A DNA stretch of 64,000 bases, from positions 3,782,001 to 3,846,000 of the forward strand of contig JANTQA010000029.1 in the NCBI GenBank assembly GCA_027625915.1. The letters are read 5' to 3'. Under the pieces are notes generated by a model. That model saw nothing but the letters and a program-made list of their open reading frames with translations, was not told where the DNA came from and did no database searches. Positions 1-11,697 of the stretch are shown piece by piece. Numbering within the stretch: the first letter of the stretch is position 1; each line of letters begins with the position of its first letter. The translations under genes were made by a program, and so were the position numbers. This DNA comes from Anaeramoeba flamelloides. Taxonomy: Eukaryota > Metamonada > Anaeramoebidae.

Positions 1-596
1 TACTTTGACACCTTCTAGCATTCTAACTTTTCTTTCGATTTTTTCACCAAGGAAATTTCTAATTTCGATGAAAGATCCATTTTCTGGGATATTGAGATTG
101 ATTGGAAAATGATTGTATGCGAGTTTCATTCTGTATCTGTATCCTTTGGTAACACCATTGATCATGTTTTGGATATGGGCAACAATTGTTCTGACACCAC
201 ATACTTGTTTACGCTTGGCAAGCCATAATGTGACTGTAACTTCTTTTTTTTCTTTATCGGAGGCCAAATGTAATTTGGTGTGTTTGAAATTTTGTTTTAG
301 TGTTCCTCTTGGTCCTTTGACAATAACAATTCTAGCTTTTACTGTGATTTCAACTTTACAGATCCAAAAGAAAAAAATTTTTGAAAAGTTAATTAAAAAA
401 AAGAATCAAAAGCAAAAAGAAATAAAAAAAAAAGAAATTTTTAGTACAAAGAAAAAGCAAAAGAAATATTTAAAAAAAAAAGAGAAAAGAGGTTGCTTTG
501 GTAAAACAAAAGAAAAAGTTATTTGAAAGTTTTGTTGAGTTAGTGCTTACCATTTTCTGGAACTTTGACGATTTCTGTGGTTTTGAGGAATTTCAT
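1..596 (-). CDS. RPL9: 60S ribosomal protein L9 (uL6), 3' end cut by window
   Basis: Two exons are visible on the minus strand: exon 1 at 596-551 and exon 2 at 353-1, separated by a GT-AG intron (550-354; donor GTAAGC, acceptor TGTAAAG). Exon 1 reads MKFLKTTEIVKVPEN and the split codon gives V, continuing EITVKARIVIVKGPRGT, the classic uL6 N-terminus. Further on the text GVRTIVAHIQNMINGVTKGY, HFPINLNIPENGS and EIRNFLGEKIERKVRM matches eukaryotic L9 almost word for word. The reading frame leaves the window at base 1, so the last part of the protein (about a third) is missing. uL6 is a two-lobed RNA-binding protein of the large ribosomal subunit near the sarcin-ricin loop. The start is the first ATG and fits the family length at the N-terminus. 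Identification is secure; only the unseen 3' end and any further introns are uncertain. Confidence 0.95.
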
Positions 597-1341
597 AGCG
601 ATTCAATTTGCTTAATTAATAAACTTTATGAAAAAAAATGATTTCTTTTTTTAGAACGTTTAATTAGAAATGATCCTACTTTGTATTGGTTTTTTAAAAA
701 GGCTTTTGAATATTTAAGACAAACAACCATTGATCTTCAAGAGTGAAACTATTAAAAGCTTTTGAAAATCGAAAATTATTGAATTTCGAAAGGTTCAAAA
801 ATTAAAATTTTCAAGAATGAACAGAAAGTTGATTTATTGTATAAGTAGAATATATGTTTGAACTTATTTGAAATTTGTGATACAATCTTTGTGTTGTTCT
901 GGATATTTCTCAGGATTCAAATTTTGGCAGATTCTCTTTCTTTTAATTCATTACTACTTAGTTTTATTTCAAATTCTTTGTTGATACAAAACAAACTAAT
1001 AAAAAAGTACCAAAAACTCAAATTGAGATCACAAACTATAAACAATTTCCTTGGACAAACTTCCTTTTTGTGAAAGGAATTCAATACATGAACAATTTTT
1101 CTCTATTTGTAAATCAAATAATGTTAAAAGGGATCTTACAAAAAACAACAATTATTGAAGTATAATTCTACAACAAAAAATTTAGTTCTTGTTCTTTATA
1201 TTTATACATACAAATATTTATTTTTTGATTTTTTCTTTAGTAACCACTACCAAAAATATCTTTTGGTATTGAATAACAACTTTAATAGAATTCTATTAGA
1301 TTTGATATTTATAAAAAAAATACAAAAATATTTTCATGGTA
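597..1341. other. AT-rich spacer upstream of RPL9
   Basis: Contains the presumed RPL9 promoter. Short open frames at 858-1073 and 1155-1388 have no recognisable protein character (mostly Leu/Phe/Lys/Asn from AT-rich DNA), and the second runs into the transposon at 1342. No RNA gene seen. Confidence 0.5.
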
Positions 1342-1817
1342 GCGAAAAAAATACCTTAGATGAAAAAAATCCGAGAAAAGATTTTTAATTGTGAATATTA
1401 GGAAAATTGTTATATAATTTCATTTATTTTCAATCAAATCCTTTTTATTAATGACCAAATTTTTTATGAAACTAGTAATAAACCTACGTAAAGTTCATTA
1501 ATGTAGCTTGTCTATAGAATATTCAAGTAATTTTTTGATAGCCCATATAGATCAAGTTTTTTTGAAAAAAAATCAAGTTTCATAGAGGTTTACTAGAGTT
1601 TGGAAAATAATAATTTTTTATTCTTGTTTTTTGATCGATTGAATGGTGTTTTGGACAAGTTTAATTTCCTTAATCGTCATTCTAATTAGTGAGTAAGTTA
1701 TAATTTGAAAAGTTTGATTCTTAAAAAAAGGATTTGATTTTTAAATAAAAGAAATTACACATCAATTTTCCGAATATTCACAGTTAAAAATCTTTTCTAG
1801 GATTTTTTTCACTGCTT
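1342..1817. mobile_element. MITE family A, copy 1 (degenerate)
   Basis: About 476 bp bounded by long imperfect terminal inverted repeats: the left end reads GCGAAAAAAATACC then GATGAAAAAAATCC and TTTTTAATTGTGAATATT, and the right end carries the reverse complement (AATATTCACAGTTAAAAATC ... GGATTTTTTTCACTGC). TA dinucleotides flank both sides (1340-1341 and 1818-1819). A second copy lies at 50004-50489 in the opposite orientation with the same inner text (TCTAGTAAACCTC versus its complement). There is no reading frame for a transposase, so this is a non-autonomous element. The TA flank and the CAGTG-like ends point to the Tc1/mariner superfamily; that placement is inference. Confidence 0.8.
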
Positions 1818-1819
1818 TA

Positions 1820-2393
1820 CTACAAAAACCTGCCAACTTTTAATGCTTTTTATAGAAAGAAAATATTGTTTTTAAAAATTCTGATTGATTTTTCATATTT
1901 TCTAAAAATTCAAAATACAATATTATTTTCAAATTATTTTTTTTCACATAAGAAAGAAATCTTTTATTCTTAAAGAAATTATAATAAAATATAAACTTGA
2001 AAAAATAAAATCTCCCAGTTTAAAAAAAAACTGCCTATAAAAAATTGACTTAGTTTCAAAAAAAGTTTTCGAAGTATTTTAAACATTGAAAAATATCAAA
2101 TAAAGAGTAATAATATACAATTAAAATATAATTCCTTTTTTTTTTTTTTTTTGCAAAATAATAAAACTAGATGTAAATCTTTTAAATAAAATTTATTATT
2201 ATTATATCTTTAATCTTAATTAATTTATTTCCCCTTTCTTCTCCCTGATTTTTAAATTAGAATCACATTAAAAAAAAAATCAAAAAAATAACAATAATTA
2301 TAAATAGATAATTTTTTTTTTCTTTTTAAATGAAAAGCTTGTTTAAAAAAATAATAATAATAACTATTATGAAAAAAAATATTGGAAACAAGA
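1820..2393. other. AT-rich spacer 3' of the RasGAP-like gene
   Basis: Nothing gene-like seen; long A and T runs only. It should hold the 3' untranslated region of the minus-strand gene ending at 2394. Confidence 0.5.
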
Positions 2394-4559
2394 TTATTTT
2401 TCTTCTTTTTTCCCATCCCAGCCAATGGCTTTCAATGATTTTCTTTTTTTTGAACTACTTCTACCAATGGAGAAGGTTCTAAAGACTTTCAAACTTTTTG
2501 ATCTAAATTTCTTTTTAGATTTTTCTTCTGATTCCAATAATTGTTGTTCTTCCCCGTCTTTCATTTTTTTAACCATAAAATGTAAAGGTTGAAAAAATTT
2601 TGATAAATTATTGATTAATTTTGTAAGGTTTTTCATTTTCTCAAAAATCACAAGAAAATAAGGCAATCCAATGTCTTCAATAGGAAAATTTAAAAAATGT
2701 TTTAAATTGAATAATAAATTGGCAGAAATTTTTGAAGGGTTATAGTCGTTGTTGTTTTTTTTAGAATAATAATGAATGTTGGGGTAGAGATAAAAAATTG
2801 GTGAATTATTTGAAAAATAGGCAGGCTTGCAAATTTTTTCTTTAAATGTTGAGAAATTGCAGGACTTATTATTGATACTAATCTCCTTTTTTGGATCAAT
2901 ACCATCTCCCTTGTTATGTGAATTAATTGATTCTATGATTTTATTTATAAAACTATTTTTCCGTTTTAAATAAGTATCAATTAAAAACCCCTCAATGGGA
3001 TTCTTTTCATCCAGTGTGTTATTAGACAATTTTTTTATTAAAGCTGAGATTATTTTTAAATTTTCTTCATTTGCCGATGATTGAACAAACCCATATTCTT
3101 TCGGTGAGTCAAGGGGAAGCAAAATTAGCCTGTCTATATAAAATTTTGAAATAATTTCAATCAATTGTTCAGAATAAGATCTTTCGATAAATTCTATATA
3201 ATGAGATAACACGGTTATTAATTCTTTTGGCATATCTTTAATTTTTGAATCAAAAATGGAATTTAATAATAAAGATATCAAGTTTTTTAAATCATTTTCA
3301 TTTTCATTTTCATTTTCATTTTCATCTTCAACCTCATCCTCATTTTCATCTACCTCCCCATTTCCATTTCCATTTCCATTTCCATTTCCATTTCCATTCT
3401 CATTTCCATTTTTATCTTTATTTTGATCTTTGTCTTCATCATTACTTCCATTTAAATTATCATTTTCTAATAATTGTAAATTAAACTTTTTGTTTGCAAT
3501 TTCTTTTAAAAAATTTGAAAAAAGATTACTAATATAATTTTTACAAATTAAACGTGTATGTATGTTCATTACTTGATATAATGGATCATTGATAATTTCA
3601 TTATGTGTCTTAAATTCAGAATCTGTATTAAAGCATTTACAAATTTCATTTATTATTGAAATTTTGGTTAAAGGCTTTTTAAGATTTGTTGAATACAAAA
3701 ATGAAACTAATTGTGCTGTATAAATTTGATTATTTTTTTCGCCGATAATATCTTGGTCAAGAGAATAAATGAATTTTTCAGTAATTTCTTCATTGAGGTA
3801 ATTATTTAACACTTTCCTGGCCTCTGGTAAAATGGATCTATAATATAACTTTTTTCGGATTCTTCCCTTTTCAGGGTCAGATAAAAAGTTATTTATATTT
3901 TCCTGCAATTCCTCATTAAAATGCCTTTCAAAAACCAATTTAATGGTATGTTCTAATGCTTCTTTTTGAATTTTAACCAAAATTTCTTCTAATTTTTTTT
4001 CTTTAGGATCAAATTTTAAAAGCTGTAACAAAGAAACAACTTCATGTTTTATTTTTTCTAAATCAACAATACCAGTATGAGAGATATCAATACTCTCAAA
4101 GATTATTCTCATGATATTATCATCATTATCATGATCGTTTTTATTATCCTTTTCATTATTGCTTTTTTGTTTTTTTTTTTTGTTAGGTTTTTTGTTTTTT
4201 TCATTTTGATTATTATTCTTGGAATTTTTAATTTTTTTGAAAATTTTATGTTTTTTTAATCTTTGGAAAATTACATGAGTAATTCGAAATTTAATAATTC
4301 TTGTATAATAAAATTGATTTAGTAAAGTGATGATCGAACAATATAATTCATGTCTTTCTGGCGAAATAACTTTTATATCAATACAAAATAATAAAAATTT
4401 GTCTAGACGTCTTTTTAATCTTTTTATTGAAATTAATGGATCAATTATTAATTTTTTTTTCAATTGGTTTCTAAGTTTGATTGTAAGAAAATTAATATTA
4501 GAAGTTGTTAATAGTTTAAAAAATGTTTTTTGTAATAATACATTTGATTCAATTTCCAT
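2394..4559 (-). CDS. RasGAP-like domain protein with an EF-hand-like loop
   Basis: Uninterrupted 721-residue frame; an in-frame TAG lies just upstream of the ATG, which supports the start. Residues about 150-185 contain an EF-hand-like segment (IFESIDISHTGIVDLEKIK): loop positions 1, 3, 5, 6 and 9 are D, S, T, G, D, but position 12 is K, not the usual E. From about 320 to 550 the sequence follows the RasGAP fold: NDPLYQVMNIHTRLICKNYI aligns with the FRGNSLATK arginine-finger region and IDRLILLPLDSPKEYGF then ALIKKLSNNTL with the later FLRFxxPAIVxPxxxG and LQxLAN motifs. The family's finger arginine appears to be Q here, so GAP activity may be lost. Between them is an inserted low-complexity stretch rich in NG and EN repeats (about 375-425). 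The C-terminus is basic (KSLKVFRTFSIGRSSSKKRK). RasGAPs speed GTP hydrolysis by Ras at membranes. Domain assignment is by eye; a distant or degenerate GAP is likely. Confidence 0.6.
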   Translation of the reverse strand: MEIESNVLLQKTFFKLLTTSNINFLTIKLRNQLKKKLIIDPLISIKRLKRRLDKFLLFCIDIKVISPERHELYCSIITLLNQFYYTRIIKFRITHVIFQRLKKHKIFKKIKNSKNNNQNEKNKKPNKKKKQKSNNEKDNKNDHDNDDNIMRIIFESIDISHTGIVDLEKIKHEVVSLLQLLKFDPKEKKLEEILVKIQKEALEHTIKLVFERHFNEELQENINNFLSDPEKGRIRKKLYYRSILPEARKVLNNYLNEEITEKFIYSLDQDIIGEKNNQIYTAQLVSFLYSTNLKKPLTKISIINEICKCFNTDSEFKTHNEIINDPLYQVMNIHTRLICKNYISNLFSNFLKEIANKKFNLQLLENDNLNGSNDEDKDQNKDKNGNENGNGNGNGNGNGNGEVDENEDEVEDENENENENENDLKNLISLLLNSIFDSKIKDMPKELITVLSHYIEFIERSYSEQLIEIISKFYIDRLILLPLDSPKEYGFVQSSANEENLKIISALIKKLSNNTLDEKNPIEGFLIDTYLKRKNSFINKIIESINSHNKGDGIDPKKEISINNKSCNFSTFKEKICKPAYFSNNSPIFYLYPNIHYYSKKNNNDYNPSKISANLLFNLKHFLNFPIEDIGLPYFLVIFEKMKNLTKLINNLSKFFQPLHFMVKKMKDGEEQQLLESEEKSKKKFRSKSLKVFRTFSIGRSSSKKRKSLKAIGWDGKKEEK
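3295..3410. repeat. hexanucleotide repeat inside RasGAP-like gene
   Basis: Plus-strand runs of TTTTCA followed by TTTCCA hexamers. In the minus-strand gene they encode EN and GN dipeptide runs between the two halves of the GAP-like region. In-frame hexamer expansion is the likely cause. Confidence 0.85.
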
Positions 4560-4620
4560 ATTTTGTCTCTATAAATTAATTATTTTGAAAGAAGAAGAAA
4601 AAGGAGAGGAAGAAGAAAAA

Positions 4621-4669
4621 GAAGAAGAAGAAGAAGAAGAAGAAGAAGAAGAAGAAGAAGAAGAAGAAA
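4621..4669. repeat. (GAA)n microsatellite in the 5' region of the RasGAP-like gene
   Basis: Uninterrupted GAA triplets, preceded by impure GA-rich sequence from about 4588. It lies about 30-110 bases upstream of the start codon of the minus-strand gene, where it appears as a TTC tract, so it may be in the promoter or 5' untranslated region. Confidence 0.9.
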
Positions 4670-4699
4670 GGGAAATTAATAAGTTCATAATTTTAGTAA

Positions 4700-7600
4700 A
4701 ATTTATATTTTTATAAGATCAAAAAAGAGTTGGTGAAATTTCTGCAAAGTTGGCAGATTTTTTTAAGAAAAAAATAGACCTCAAATTGAAATATGAAGAT
4801 GTTAAAGACTTAATCTTATTCAAATAAATATCGTTAAAATTTACGGAAATAATTAAAAAAATATTAAAAATAGAACTTTTATTTTTAACTTTTTCAAAAA
4901 TAATTTTTAAGATAGGTATTTAAAACGTAAAAATGGAAGAGTAATTTAATAATTAAACTTTTTTTTTACAGGGTTAAAAAATTGATTTATTATGTATGTA
5001 TATATTTGGTAATTTAAATAAACTAAATTACAAAATTTTTGACAGGTTAAATCCATTAAAAGAATGACAATAATATTACCATTTAATTTTGAAATAATTT
5101 TGATTTTTGTAAAATAGGAATATCATTTTTTCATCTTTTTGTTTTTTGTTTTAATTTCATTTTTTGGATTACTTTATTAGTTTCTTTCGATCAAAATATT
5201 TTCCAAACAACTGATGATTGATATTTTGTTACAGTTGAGTTGTTCAAAATAGAAGAATCAAAATAAAATTAGTTGATGGTCTCTAATCATTTGATCTATC
5301 AATAATTGTTAATAGAATTTTTCAAATTTATCAATATATTTTTTTGCAATTAGGAAAAAGGAGCTCAAGGCAATATAAATCCTATCAACAAATTCATTTA
5401 AACCAGAAAATTTCAGGTCTATCACAACAATTATTTTAAACCTCTTTATTTTTTCCACTCTTCATTCTTTTCTTTCTATCATTTTTTAAAACTTCTATCA
5501 TTTTTTTACCACTTCTTCATTTTTACTCTTTCTTGTTTTAGAAAACTAAATTAAGATTCAAATACTTCTGATGACTGTATCTGTTAGATACTCTTTGAAT
5601 AAGAAGTCTCAAATTTATTCACTTCAAAATTCTCTCTTTAACAGATTAGATGAGTCTCATCCAACCCTTAACAATAAATCCAATATATTTTTTTGTTGTG
5701 TTACAAAATTTTTAACACACCGATAATTTATTAATATTGGTAAATTATTTATTTTTTTGTTTTGTGAGTATTGTAATTTTTAAACAAGTGTTAGCATTTT
5801 GATTAGTGAAGGGTTCTAATTTGGTATTTCTTCAAGAATTGATTAAATAAGATTTTTTTTTCAAAAATTGAATTTTACTTTGTTAAAAATTTTGAATTGA
5901 AGTTTAGATAGATCATTACCTTTTGTTGATTATAATTTATTAATTATTTCAAATCTTTAGCAATGGTTGTTTTGGTTCATCAATATTATTAATAGGGCTA
6001 CCTTTTCTATTTTTGTATTAATATTTTACTTTTAAATCTTGAAATCGAATTGATTTTTGATTCAATAGAGATTTTATATAATGTTTTTACATAAAACAAA
6101 ATTCTGTATCACAAATTAAATAACATAAAATATGTTCAATTTAAAGAAATTGGGGATTAACTTTTGTGTTTTTAACCACATTTTCAGTTATTATTTCACA
6201 TTTTTAATGAATTATATGACTTTCGCTACAATTTCGGTATTTTTTATTTTTTATAATTTCCAGTAATCTCACACAAAAATAATATTGACCCTTATGTTAA
6301 TATTAAAAATTGAATGGGAATTGTTGATCAATAAACTACATAAAGAAAAAAAAAATTCAAAGATAATAAACTGAAACATTTTTTGCTTATTGTGGAAACA
6401 TAATTTAAAATCTATTGATTTGGAATTGAATGAAGAGTGACTTATTGAAATTTGAATTTAACAAGGTTAAAAACGTTTAGAAACTCTCCTTTTTGATCAT
6501 AATAGATTGATACAAAATAAATTTATATTGAAAAACGAAATGTATTGAAATAATACAATTTTTTGAAAAATAAGAAGGGTATTTATTTTTTTTGGAATAA
6601 TTTTTTTGGAAAACCACCATTACAATTTCAAATTCTAAAGGATAAAACGTTATTTAGTTGAAAGTAAGACTGGAAAACAGGATTTAATTGCTACTTTTGA
6701 AAATAAATTTTTCATTAAAAAATTAAATCTTTAATAGACATCGGGGATTTGGTACTCATTTTAATTCATGAGTTTTTACTTTTTGAGATTATTTATTACC
6801 AAATGGATTTTAAAAATTACAAATACACATATCCGGAAATAAAAACATTTGAAACTTGAATGATTGGTAGTAGTTAGATTTTATCTTTTTTTGATTGAAG
6901 AAAATAACAAAAATAAGAAATTAAATTCCTCAGCCCATAGAAAGAATAGTTTTAATTTCAATTTTGGTTTTAAAATTGTTTTAGTTTTGGTGGTGTGTAT
7001 TTCATCTTGGATACAAAAAAAAAGGGTTATATTTTTTCAATAAAAAAAATAAATGGAAATTTCAATTTGTCCAAAAAAATAAAATGGATTTCTTTATTTA
7101 TTCGAATTTTGGAGAAAAACAAGCAACTTCATCCCTTTTTGGACTGATCTTTAAATTCATTTGATTTTAATAACTAAAAAATAATAAAACATTGAAAATA
7201 TTTTTCTTTTTTTTTCAATTTTTAGTAAAAGATTCTGGGGGTTTGTTGACTCAAAATAGTGAATCAAGAGTTGGGTTTAACAATATTCTAATCAAATTTA
7301 GATGTCTATATCTATGAAAAAAAATTCTTTTTTAAAACAACATTATCCACCTATATTAAGACATATAGTCTTTATTTTGATTTTTTTTTTTCTTATTTCA
7401 TAGTATTTTGATGAGGATAAGAATTCTGTATTTTTTAAAAAAATTATTTTCTTTTGATTTTTCAAATAATAACATTTGTAATGTAATGCACCATGGCAAA
7501 CATATTCAAGAATAAATTCAAGTCCACAAGCAAAAAATTTTAAAAAAAAAATTAATATTGAAAAAGTAAATGGAAATTTCATTTGTCAAATTCTTCAATG

Positions 7601-7994
7601 ATCAAGAAAGTGTAAAAACAAAATTTTGAGAAATAATCATCTAGATTATTTTAAAACCAAAAATTGGGGTGATAAATAAAAAAATGCATCAATTATACTT
7701 GATGGAAATTTTCGTTAAAAAGTATTTAAAATTAAATTTATTTAATAGTTATTTACAAAAACATTAACAGATCATTTAGATCAAAAAATTCTACTAAATA
7801 ACTTGTTCTGGACTTTTATAATATTATAAAGTTTCTCAATTTTTTTTTAATAAGGATAGAACAGGATTTTACGTTTTTCTAAAAAATTAGACAAATGTGG
7901 CCACTAATAAAAAAACAAACAAACTTTTCAAAGTTTAAAAAATAATCAACACAAGTCTATCTCTTGCTTAATTAAATTAATTTTTAAATTGTCC
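4700..7994. other. intergenic, mostly unassigned AT-rich DNA
   Basis: Apart from the dispersed repeat at about 5050-5920 I see no gene, RNA gene or clear transposon end. The minus-strand frame at 7343-7582 is hydrophobic AT-rich noise with one less random stretch around 7480-7540; I could not recognise it. Confidence 0.45.
5050..5920. repeat. dispersed repeat I, copy 1
   Basis: Shares long similar text with 43355-43865: AAAATTAGTTGATGGT, TTAACACACCGATAATTTAT, AAACAAGTG followed by TAATTTGGTATTTCTTC and GAATTGATTAAATAAG appear in the same order in both. Copy 2 lacks the middle part (about 5340-5690). A more diverged relative may lie near 57310-57600. No coding capacity or clear ends, so the element type is unknown. 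Confidence 0.65.
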
Positions 7995-7999
7995 ATTTG

Positions 8000-8460
8000 A
8001 AAAAAAAAGTTCAACACGTTTTTTAATTGGGGACCTTAATAGAATCACAGAAATCACAGAAACCTGAAAACGAAAAAGTAAAGTCAATTTATTAGAAGAA
8101 ACAATGAATGATTCAAATAATAATTCATTATATTATTATCGGTAAAATCAACAAAACACAATTTGGATCTCCTTTTATTATCGTAATCCAATATACGTTA
8201 GTGTGGTTTTGAAGATCTGAAAAAATAGTCAATTTTTTCAACAAATTTTTAATAATGAGATTGATAAATCAATAAAAAAATTCATACCAAAAAAGATCGT
8301 ATTAAAAAAACTGTTATTGTGTTGAATCCTCCATTTTGTCTTTCATCATTTATTTATTCTTTTTTTAATTGATCTTACTTTTTGTCTTCGGGTTTCTGTG
8401 ATTTCTGTGATTCTATTATGGTTCCCAATTTCAAAATCCTGTTGAACTTTTTTTTCCACA
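8000..8460. mobile_element. MITE family B, copy 1
   Basis: Terminal inverted repeats of roughly 100 bp: the left end has AAGTTCAACACG, TTTTTAATTGGGGACC and TAGAATCACAGAAATCACAG, and the right end carries the complements (TTTCTGTGATTTCTGTGATT, GGTTCCCAATT, TGTTGAACTT). The interior has no reading frame. Related copies: 20385-20850, 49818-50772 (interrupted), a half copy at 45857-46120 and a relative at 15141-15598. It lies just downstream of the CH-domain gene. Confidence 0.8.
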
Positions 8461-8611
8461 TCAACAAAGCCATTTTCTTTTAAAAAATTTTTTAATAAAA
8501 TAATGTGTCTCACACATGTTCAATGATCCAAAATGACAGTAAAATTACATAAAATCCTGTTGTTGGTAAAAGGCAAACAAATTGCTTTGAAAAAAAAAAG
8601 AGACTAGTATC

Positions 8612-10013
8612 TCAATACCCAGCTGGAAGCATTCAAAAAAAATAATAAGAACTTGATTGGATTGGAATGAAAAGAAAAAAAACAAAACAAAAATAAAGTG
8701 AAAAAATAATCATTACTTTTGGGTTGAAATTACCAATAATTTCAAGTTGGTGCTTTAAACCATTATACCCAGGAAGAAATTCTGGTAAAATTTGGCCAAA
8801 TAGGTTCATTGAAGAAATCAAATTGAAATTGTTTTCCTCAAGTTTTTTAATTAATAGGTTTGAAAGGATGGAGTACTGTTGCAAAGTGACAAATTCGACA
8901 CTATTCTTGCCGTTTTGATCTTTTGAGGCATTTTTTTGTAATTTTACAAGATCAACTTTTGGCCTTGTTTCTTCTTGAGGGATTCGAGGCTCTTGCGTTA
9001 AAAACATTGTATTAAGAATTGAATTGTTTTTTTTGATATTGCCTGATGCTTCCTTCTTTTTCTGGTCTTTTTTATTGTCTTTTTTCTTGTCTTTTTTCTT
9101 GTCTTCCTTTGGTGTCTTATTTGAAATTTCTTCTTCGGAACTTGGTAAAAATCCGTTGATGAGTTCTTTGAGAGAATTCTCAGAGTTACTCGTCGAAATG
9201 GTATTACTTGATAAGGAAGATGAGGAAGACGAAGACGGTAAAGGTGTTGATGATGAAGACGGTTCTGAACTAGAGTCGTCTTGCCTATTTTTTTGGAATC
9301 CCTTACTTCGGTTGTTTCGTGGCGTGAGTGGCTTGTTCATTGAATACGATCTTTTTTTCTTTTTTGTTTGGTTTTTCGGGATTTTGTCTGTTTCGAAGTT
9401 TTGGATTTTGAGTTCTAAAGGCTGGTAGGATTTTTTTTTTTTTTGTGGCTCTTTCTCATAGAGGTAAAGCTTTGCAAACAAAGAAATAAAAAATTCTGGT
9501 GATTGCTATATTTTTTTTTTTTAGGTTGAATTGAAAATTTGCAAGGAAAAGTTAAAAATAAGTAAAAGTTAAAATTCTCGATCATGTTTATTCTCATTTC
9601 TCTTTTTTTTTTTTTTTTTTTTTTGTGATGTTCATTTGGTATCTTTTTGAAACACCAAATTGAAAAAGTAGTTCACTTACGCTTGTTAAGTCTCCTTTTT
9701 TGACTTTAATTTCTTTTATTTTTAATTTTTCTAATTTTTGGGTAATCGATGAAACTCTTTTTGATTTTATTCTCTTTTTATAGGCACTTAGAAACCCTTG
9801 TTCTGGGAAAAGGTTGCTTAATAGTAAGGAAAGTATTTTGCAATCATAGACGTCATTTGAAAGGTTTTTGATTGTCGTCTTCTTAAACCCACAAGTGCTT
9901 GTTTTCAAATTGATCCAAGTTATTAAAGTTTCAATGGGGTTGTCTGTATTGTTTTTGGAATTGAGCCTTACACGATTTAAGATCTTTCTTGTAGTGCCTG
10001 AGTATTCGGTCAT
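8612..10013 (-). CDS. calponin-homology (CH) domain protein, three exons
   Basis: Exon 1 is 10013-9681 (donor GTAAGTGAAC), exon 2 9505-8734 (acceptor AATATAG, donor GTAATTTC) and exon 3 probably an 11-base terminal exon 8622-8612 (acceptor CTTCCAG, codes ..AGY stop). Phases fit and give 371 residues. Starting at MTEYSG, residues about 26-125 read as a CH domain: IETLITWINLKTSTCGF, IKNLSNDVYDCKILSLLL and, across the first splice, KKGDLTSQSPEFFISLFAKL, equivalent to the D-hv-xGNPKxxLxLxWxL helix of CH domains. CH domains bind actin or microtubules; a lone CH domain is compatible with either. The rest is a Lys/Ser/Pro-rich low-complexity region (KKKDKKKD repeats) followed by a conserved-looking C-terminal helix (YSILSNLLIKKLEENNF). 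If intron 2 is not removed the frame ends instead at 8633. An upstream in-frame ATG at 10076 is possible but less likely. Confidence 0.7.
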
Positions 10014-11690
10014 TTTGCTGGTTATAGAACGTTTATGAATTTGGAGTTTGGAAAGAGACTGAAATGCGAAATACAAGGAAAGAAAGAAATTAGTAAAAAA
10101 TGGAGAATGAGAATATTTTCACAAATAATTTTAGAAAATAATTGTCAACCAGAAGAAGTTCAATAACTTGAATTACCTTTTATTTTTAAACGTATTCAGA
10201 AAAATTTTATTTCTCAAAAAATTAATTAAAAAAATGTTTGAGGAAATCGTTAAAATTAAAAAAGTCCAAAGTTAAATATTTTCTGATAAGATATTTTTAA
10301 CTTCAATTTCTGGAAAGGTACAATTTACTCATGAAGGGCTAAATGAGACATAACCTTGTTTTCAGATTCTGTTAATTGGGAAAACTAATTAACAATATTT
10401 TCAAAAAACTTTCCAAAATAATATTTTATCGACGAGTTAATCAAATTAATCAACATAGTGTGAGAGACAAAACCCTAATATAACTAATTTTTAGAATTCA
10501 ATAATTCAAATTTTGACTTTCTTCTTTGGGTTATATTGGGTAAAGAACAAAGAAAAATTTATTCATTTTCTTTTCAGTAAAAGAGTAAGAACAATTTTAT
10601 TTTAGTTTCAACAGTTCAATTTTTTTGAGCCGAATTTTAAAAACAACACAAAGTTGACGATTGAGTTCTATACAAATTTAAGTTGAGTTGAGCTGTGTGT
10701 TATATAAATTAAAGATTGTTACAAAAATTTTAAATATGTTTATTTGGCTTGTTTTACCAAAAAATAACCTTTTTTTTTTCATTCAACAATAAAGATAATT
10801 GTTCCAATATTTCAAGAATTAAGGACATGTGAACTCAATGAATTAGAATAATAAATTTCAAACATAAAACATTTCTGTTAATATAAGTGATTACATCCGA
10901 GTATTAAAGAATTATAATTAAAGTTTTGTCGCAAGAATTGAGTTGTCTATTTTTTATTATTTTGAATAAATTCAGTAAACACAGAGCTCCCATGTAGATA
11001 AACATTTATATCTGGGAAATTATTCAAGTTTATTGAGTAATTAGTAAACGTTGTCAAATTGGTGATAGATTCAAAAAATTAATTTCATTTTTTTATTCAC
11101 TTCCATTTTTTCATCTTCTTTTTGAATCAAGATTCTTGAAAGTATTGTATTGGTTTAAGGGTTAAGAAACTTTATAAAAATTGTTCGATCTTTAAAATAT
11201 TCTTTGTAAAGAACATTTCTCAAAGTAGAACTTTATTGGTTTTAAAAAAAACGAAAAAGGAAGCTATTCTTTTTAAACTTTTTTTGGATACCCAGGAAAT
11301 AAAAAATTAATAGTAGAATTATGTACCCGACTACATTTTTACGACTTTTTTATTAATATTTTGAAACAGGGCATAAATAATAACCCAAAAATAACCCAAA
11401 AAACGTATTTTTCATAAAAAAATTGTTAATCAGAATACTTATAATATCATACCATAATCACTTAAACCAACATAAATATTTTATGTTTAAATTTGATATT
11501 ACTAATTCATTGGTTTCACCCATCCTTAATTAAATAAAAAATGAAAAACAGATCTAAATACGTAAATAATCATATAGATAATAACAATAAGAAAAACAAC
11601 AAACCACTGCAAAAGGTACAATGGTAATAAGAACTGTACAAAAATAAAACAAACAAATAAAAATCAATTTTCAAAATAACAAAAAAAAAT
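10014..11690. other. intergenic AT-rich DNA
   Basis: Should include the promoter of the minus-strand CH gene. No gene, RNA gene or repeat end recognised. Confidence 0.45.
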
Positions 11691-11697
11691 CAAAAAT

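Noticed and set aside
3245-3484. His/Phe-rich plus-strand frame (HFHFHF...)
   Set aside because: Antisense of the hexamer repeat in the RasGAP-like gene.
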